Below are positions 55,661-57,384 of a stretch of DNA of 57,384 bases, piece after piece. The notes below the pieces were generated by a model. That model had not been told where the DNA came from. It searched no databases and was given only the letters and a program-made list of their open reading frames with translations. The translations under genes were made by a program, and so were the position numbers. The stretch is taken from NCBI GenBank assembly GCA_022447555.1, contig JAKVBF010000015.1:1-57384 (forward strand), read 5' to 3'. Numbering within the stretch: the stretch's first letter is position 1; every line of letters begins with the position of its first letter. Source of the stretch: Mariniblastus sp. GTDB taxonomy: Bacteria; Planctomycetota; Planctomycetia; Pirellulales; Pirellulaceae.

Positions 55661-57384
55661 ATGACTGCCAAACGCTACGACACAAAACAACCCAAATCAA
55701 AAAGGAGGATTCCGGCGATCCTACTCTTCGTAGCCGTGATTGGAATCAGCTTTTGGATTTTCATGGTATCCCAGCCGAATCCGGTCGAACCCGCGCCTGT
55801 CGTTAACCAGTTAGAAACCCCACCCGAAACCAGTCTTGAAGACCCGCAAACGACCGACACCGATTTCGATCGCCTCGCCCAACTCGAAATTTTGCAGAAC
55901 GAGCTCACGCAGCGGCTGAAAAAACTGAGTGACCGTTACACGTCTCCCAAGGCGTTAACGTTGGACCAACTGGCAGCGTTCATTTCTGACGATTTTTCCG
56001 GGCGAGCCCTTCTTCCAACCGAGCTCACATCCGTTTACCAATCGCTATCAGCTGGAGACTCGGGGTTCACCGCTAAGCGGATGACAGAGGATTCGAGGGG
56101 AACCAACGAACCTACCGATTTCCCATCTTTCATGAAATCCATGCTGGACCCGATCACTTCGGGATCAGACGCCTCACGGCTAAGAAGCAAATTCAAAATA
56201 TTTCGCATCAACGACGATGCTTCACAAATAGAAACGGAGGTTTTGGTTAGTTTTTTCGCCGTAAACACGGCCCAACAAAGTGGCGAATTCAACGCAACGT
56301 TGCAGATGAATTGGACCCAACCAGAGAACTCAAGCCCCCCCCTCATAGCATCGAGTCGGATTTTGAATTACGAGTGCACCCTTTACCAAGGTGATCGACC
56401 GGTCGGGTTTGAGGATCACACCGAAAGTTTCTTCGCTGGTGACACCGCGTTGGTCGAACAGTTTGGACAAGGTGCGGAGCAGTGGACCGCAAAAATTGCC
56501 GACCATGGAATCTTCGGTTACAACGGTATTTGCGTGGCAGATGTTAACGGTGATGGGTTAGACGACGTTTATCTCTGCCAGCCGTTCGGACTGCCCAACC
56601 GTTTGTTAATACAACAACCCGACGGTTCGGCACTAGACGTCTCATCTGACTGGAACGTGAATCTTTCAGAACATACACGCAGCGCCCTCCTTATTGATCT
56701 AAATAACGATGCGAAACAGGACCTTCTCGTGGGAACCGCAGGCGGCCTTTTGATCTATCAGAATACCGGTACTGCATTCGAGCTCATCTCTCGTTTTTCG
56801 GATATTCTTGATCCCTACTCCATGTGCAGCGCGGATTTCGACAATGACGGCGACCTAGATGTTTATATTTGTGGCTATTACGATAAACTGGCCGAGGGTC
56901 GTCGGTTCCCGTTTGCTTTCCCGATGCACGACTCTAATAGCGGAGGCCCCAACACACTCCTGCGAAACGAGGGCGATTTCCAATTCACTGATGTCACCTC
57001 CCAAGTCGGTTTAGACAAAGACAATCAAAAATATACCTACGCCGCAGCTTGGCAGGACTATGACAACGACGGCGATCAAGATTTATATGTTGCCAATGAT
57101 TACGGACGTAACTGCTTTTATGTTCAAGAAGAAGGGCATTTCCGAAATCTCGCTGCTGAATTAGAAATTGAAGATCAGTCATTTGGAATGTCCGTTGATT
57201 GGGCTGACATCAATCACGACGGCTGGATGGACCTTTATGTTTCCAATATGTATTCGACCGCTGGCAACCGGGTTAGTTTTCAAGACAACTATCTAAGCGA
57301 GCGTCCCGAGCTTCAGAACAGAATGCAATACATGGCTCGGGGGAACTCTCTGTTCCTAGGATCTCCAGAAGGTTTTAAGGATAT
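55661..57384 (+). CDS. CRTAC1-like VCBS/FG-GAP repeat protein (C-terminus beyond window)
   Basis: The frame is open from ATG 55661 to the window end (574 codons seen). Residues ~17-37 form a signal anchor (ILLFVAVIGISFWIFMV). Residues ~40-280 are of unknown fold. After ~285 calcium-binding VCBS/FG-GAP blades appear: VADVNGDGLDDVYLCQ, LIDLNNDAKQDLLVG, ADFDNDGDLDVYICGYY, DYDNDGDQDLYVAND and ADINHDGWMDLYVSN, making a beta-propeller. A C-terminal ASPIC/UnbV domain is expected beyond the edge. Such secreted proteins are abundant in planctomycetes; the ligand is unknown. A doubled -10-like motif lies just upstream. Confidence 0.9.
   Translation, partial: MTAKRYDTKQPKSKRRIPAILLFVAVIGISFWIFMVSQPNPVEPAPVVNQLETPPETSLEDPQTTDTDFDRLAQLEILQNELTQRLKKLSDRYTSPKALTLDQLAAFISDDFSGRALLPTELTSVYQSLSAGDSGFTAKRMTEDSRGTNEPTDFPSFMKSMLDPITSGSDASRLRSKFKIFRINDDASQIETEVLVSFFAVNTAQQSGEFNATLQMNWTQPENSSPPLIASSRILNYECTLYQGDRPVGFEDHTESFFAGDTALVEQFGQGAEQWTAKIADHGIFGYNGICVADVNGDGLDDVYLCQPFGLPNRLLIQQPDGSALDVSSDWNVNLSEHTRSALLIDLNNDAKQDLLVGTAGGLLIYQNTGTAFELISRFSDILDPYSMCSADFDNDGDLDVYICGYYDKLAEGRRFPFAFPMHDSNSGGPNTLLRNEGDFQFTDVTSQVGLDKDNQKYTYAAAWQDYDNDGDQDLYVANDYGRNCFYVQEEGHFRNLAAELEIEDQSFGMSVDWADINHDGWMDLYVSNMYSTAGNRVSFQDNYLSERPELQNRMQYMARGNSLFLGSPEGFKD

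Overview
The window reads as chromosomal DNA of a marine-type planctomycete, most likely Pirellulaceae-like. The reasons are a DUF1598-type secreted protein, two tandem PQQ-propeller secreted proteins, a CRTAC1-like VCBS-repeat protein, LamG/DUF1080-like secreted domains, PEP-CTERM proteins and many lipoproteins, all interspersed with single-copy housekeeping genes. Base composition looks moderate (near half G+C by eye). No rRNA, tRNA, CRISPR array, transposase, integrase or phage gene was recognised. The assignment rests on remembered family features; no database search was run. Many true starts are GTG or TTG placed 6-9 nt after a Shine-Dalgarno (SD), so several starts here are shorter than the longest open frame.

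Layout. 1-6.1 kb: minus-strand membrane protein cut by the window edge, an EEP-nuclease lipoprotein, and two adjacent PQQ-propeller paralogs ending at a terminator. 6.1-8.2 kb: hisI (minus), hemB and rpmB (plus). 8.4-10.4 kb: minus-strand MddA-like methyltransferase, phospholipase-A2-like secreted protein and a lipoprotein. 10.6-16.1 kb: plus-strand metalloprotease lipoprotein, IGHMBP2-like helicase, LamG-like protein and a TolC-family protein, facing an FHA-GAF-AAA+ sigma-54 activator. 18.5-26.1 kb: DUF1598 protein, ygfZ, a LarA-like protein, an 890-residue lipoprotein and an SMP-30-like protein. 27-33.9 kb: dnaG-rpoD, a zinc-ribbon coiled-coil protein, an HD-GYP response regulator and greA. 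34.5-44.6 kb: carA, guaA and surE-mogA-CYTH-dNK, with a steroid-5-alpha-reductase-like protein, bracketed by two PEP-CTERM paralogs in opposite orientation. 45.2-51.2 kb: ettA, a tiny lysine-rich protein coupled to a thioredoxin-like protein, then ffh-rpsP-trmD-rplS without rimM. 51.4-57.4 kb: an alpha/alpha-toroid protein paired with an HlyD-like adaptor, nfo, and the start of a CRTAC1-like protein.

How the genes work together. The core is information processing (dnaG, rpoD, greA, rpmB, rpsP, trmD, rplS, ffh, ettA) plus nucleotide supply (carA, guaA, surE, dNK) and single steps of haem, histidine and Moco synthesis. The rest is cell-envelope material typical of planctomycetes. No defence or mobile system is evident. 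The most unusual signals are an unlisted 49-codon lysine-rich gene overlapping a thioredoxin-like gene by one base, the PEP-CTERM pair, a recurring habit of perfect two-copy tandem duplications (15-18 bp in intergenic DNA, 48 bp inside rpsP), an intrinsic terminator where rimM would usually lie, an orphan terminator before greA, a three-half-site palindrome before ffh, and a HisI with Asp in place of a zinc-ligand Cys.
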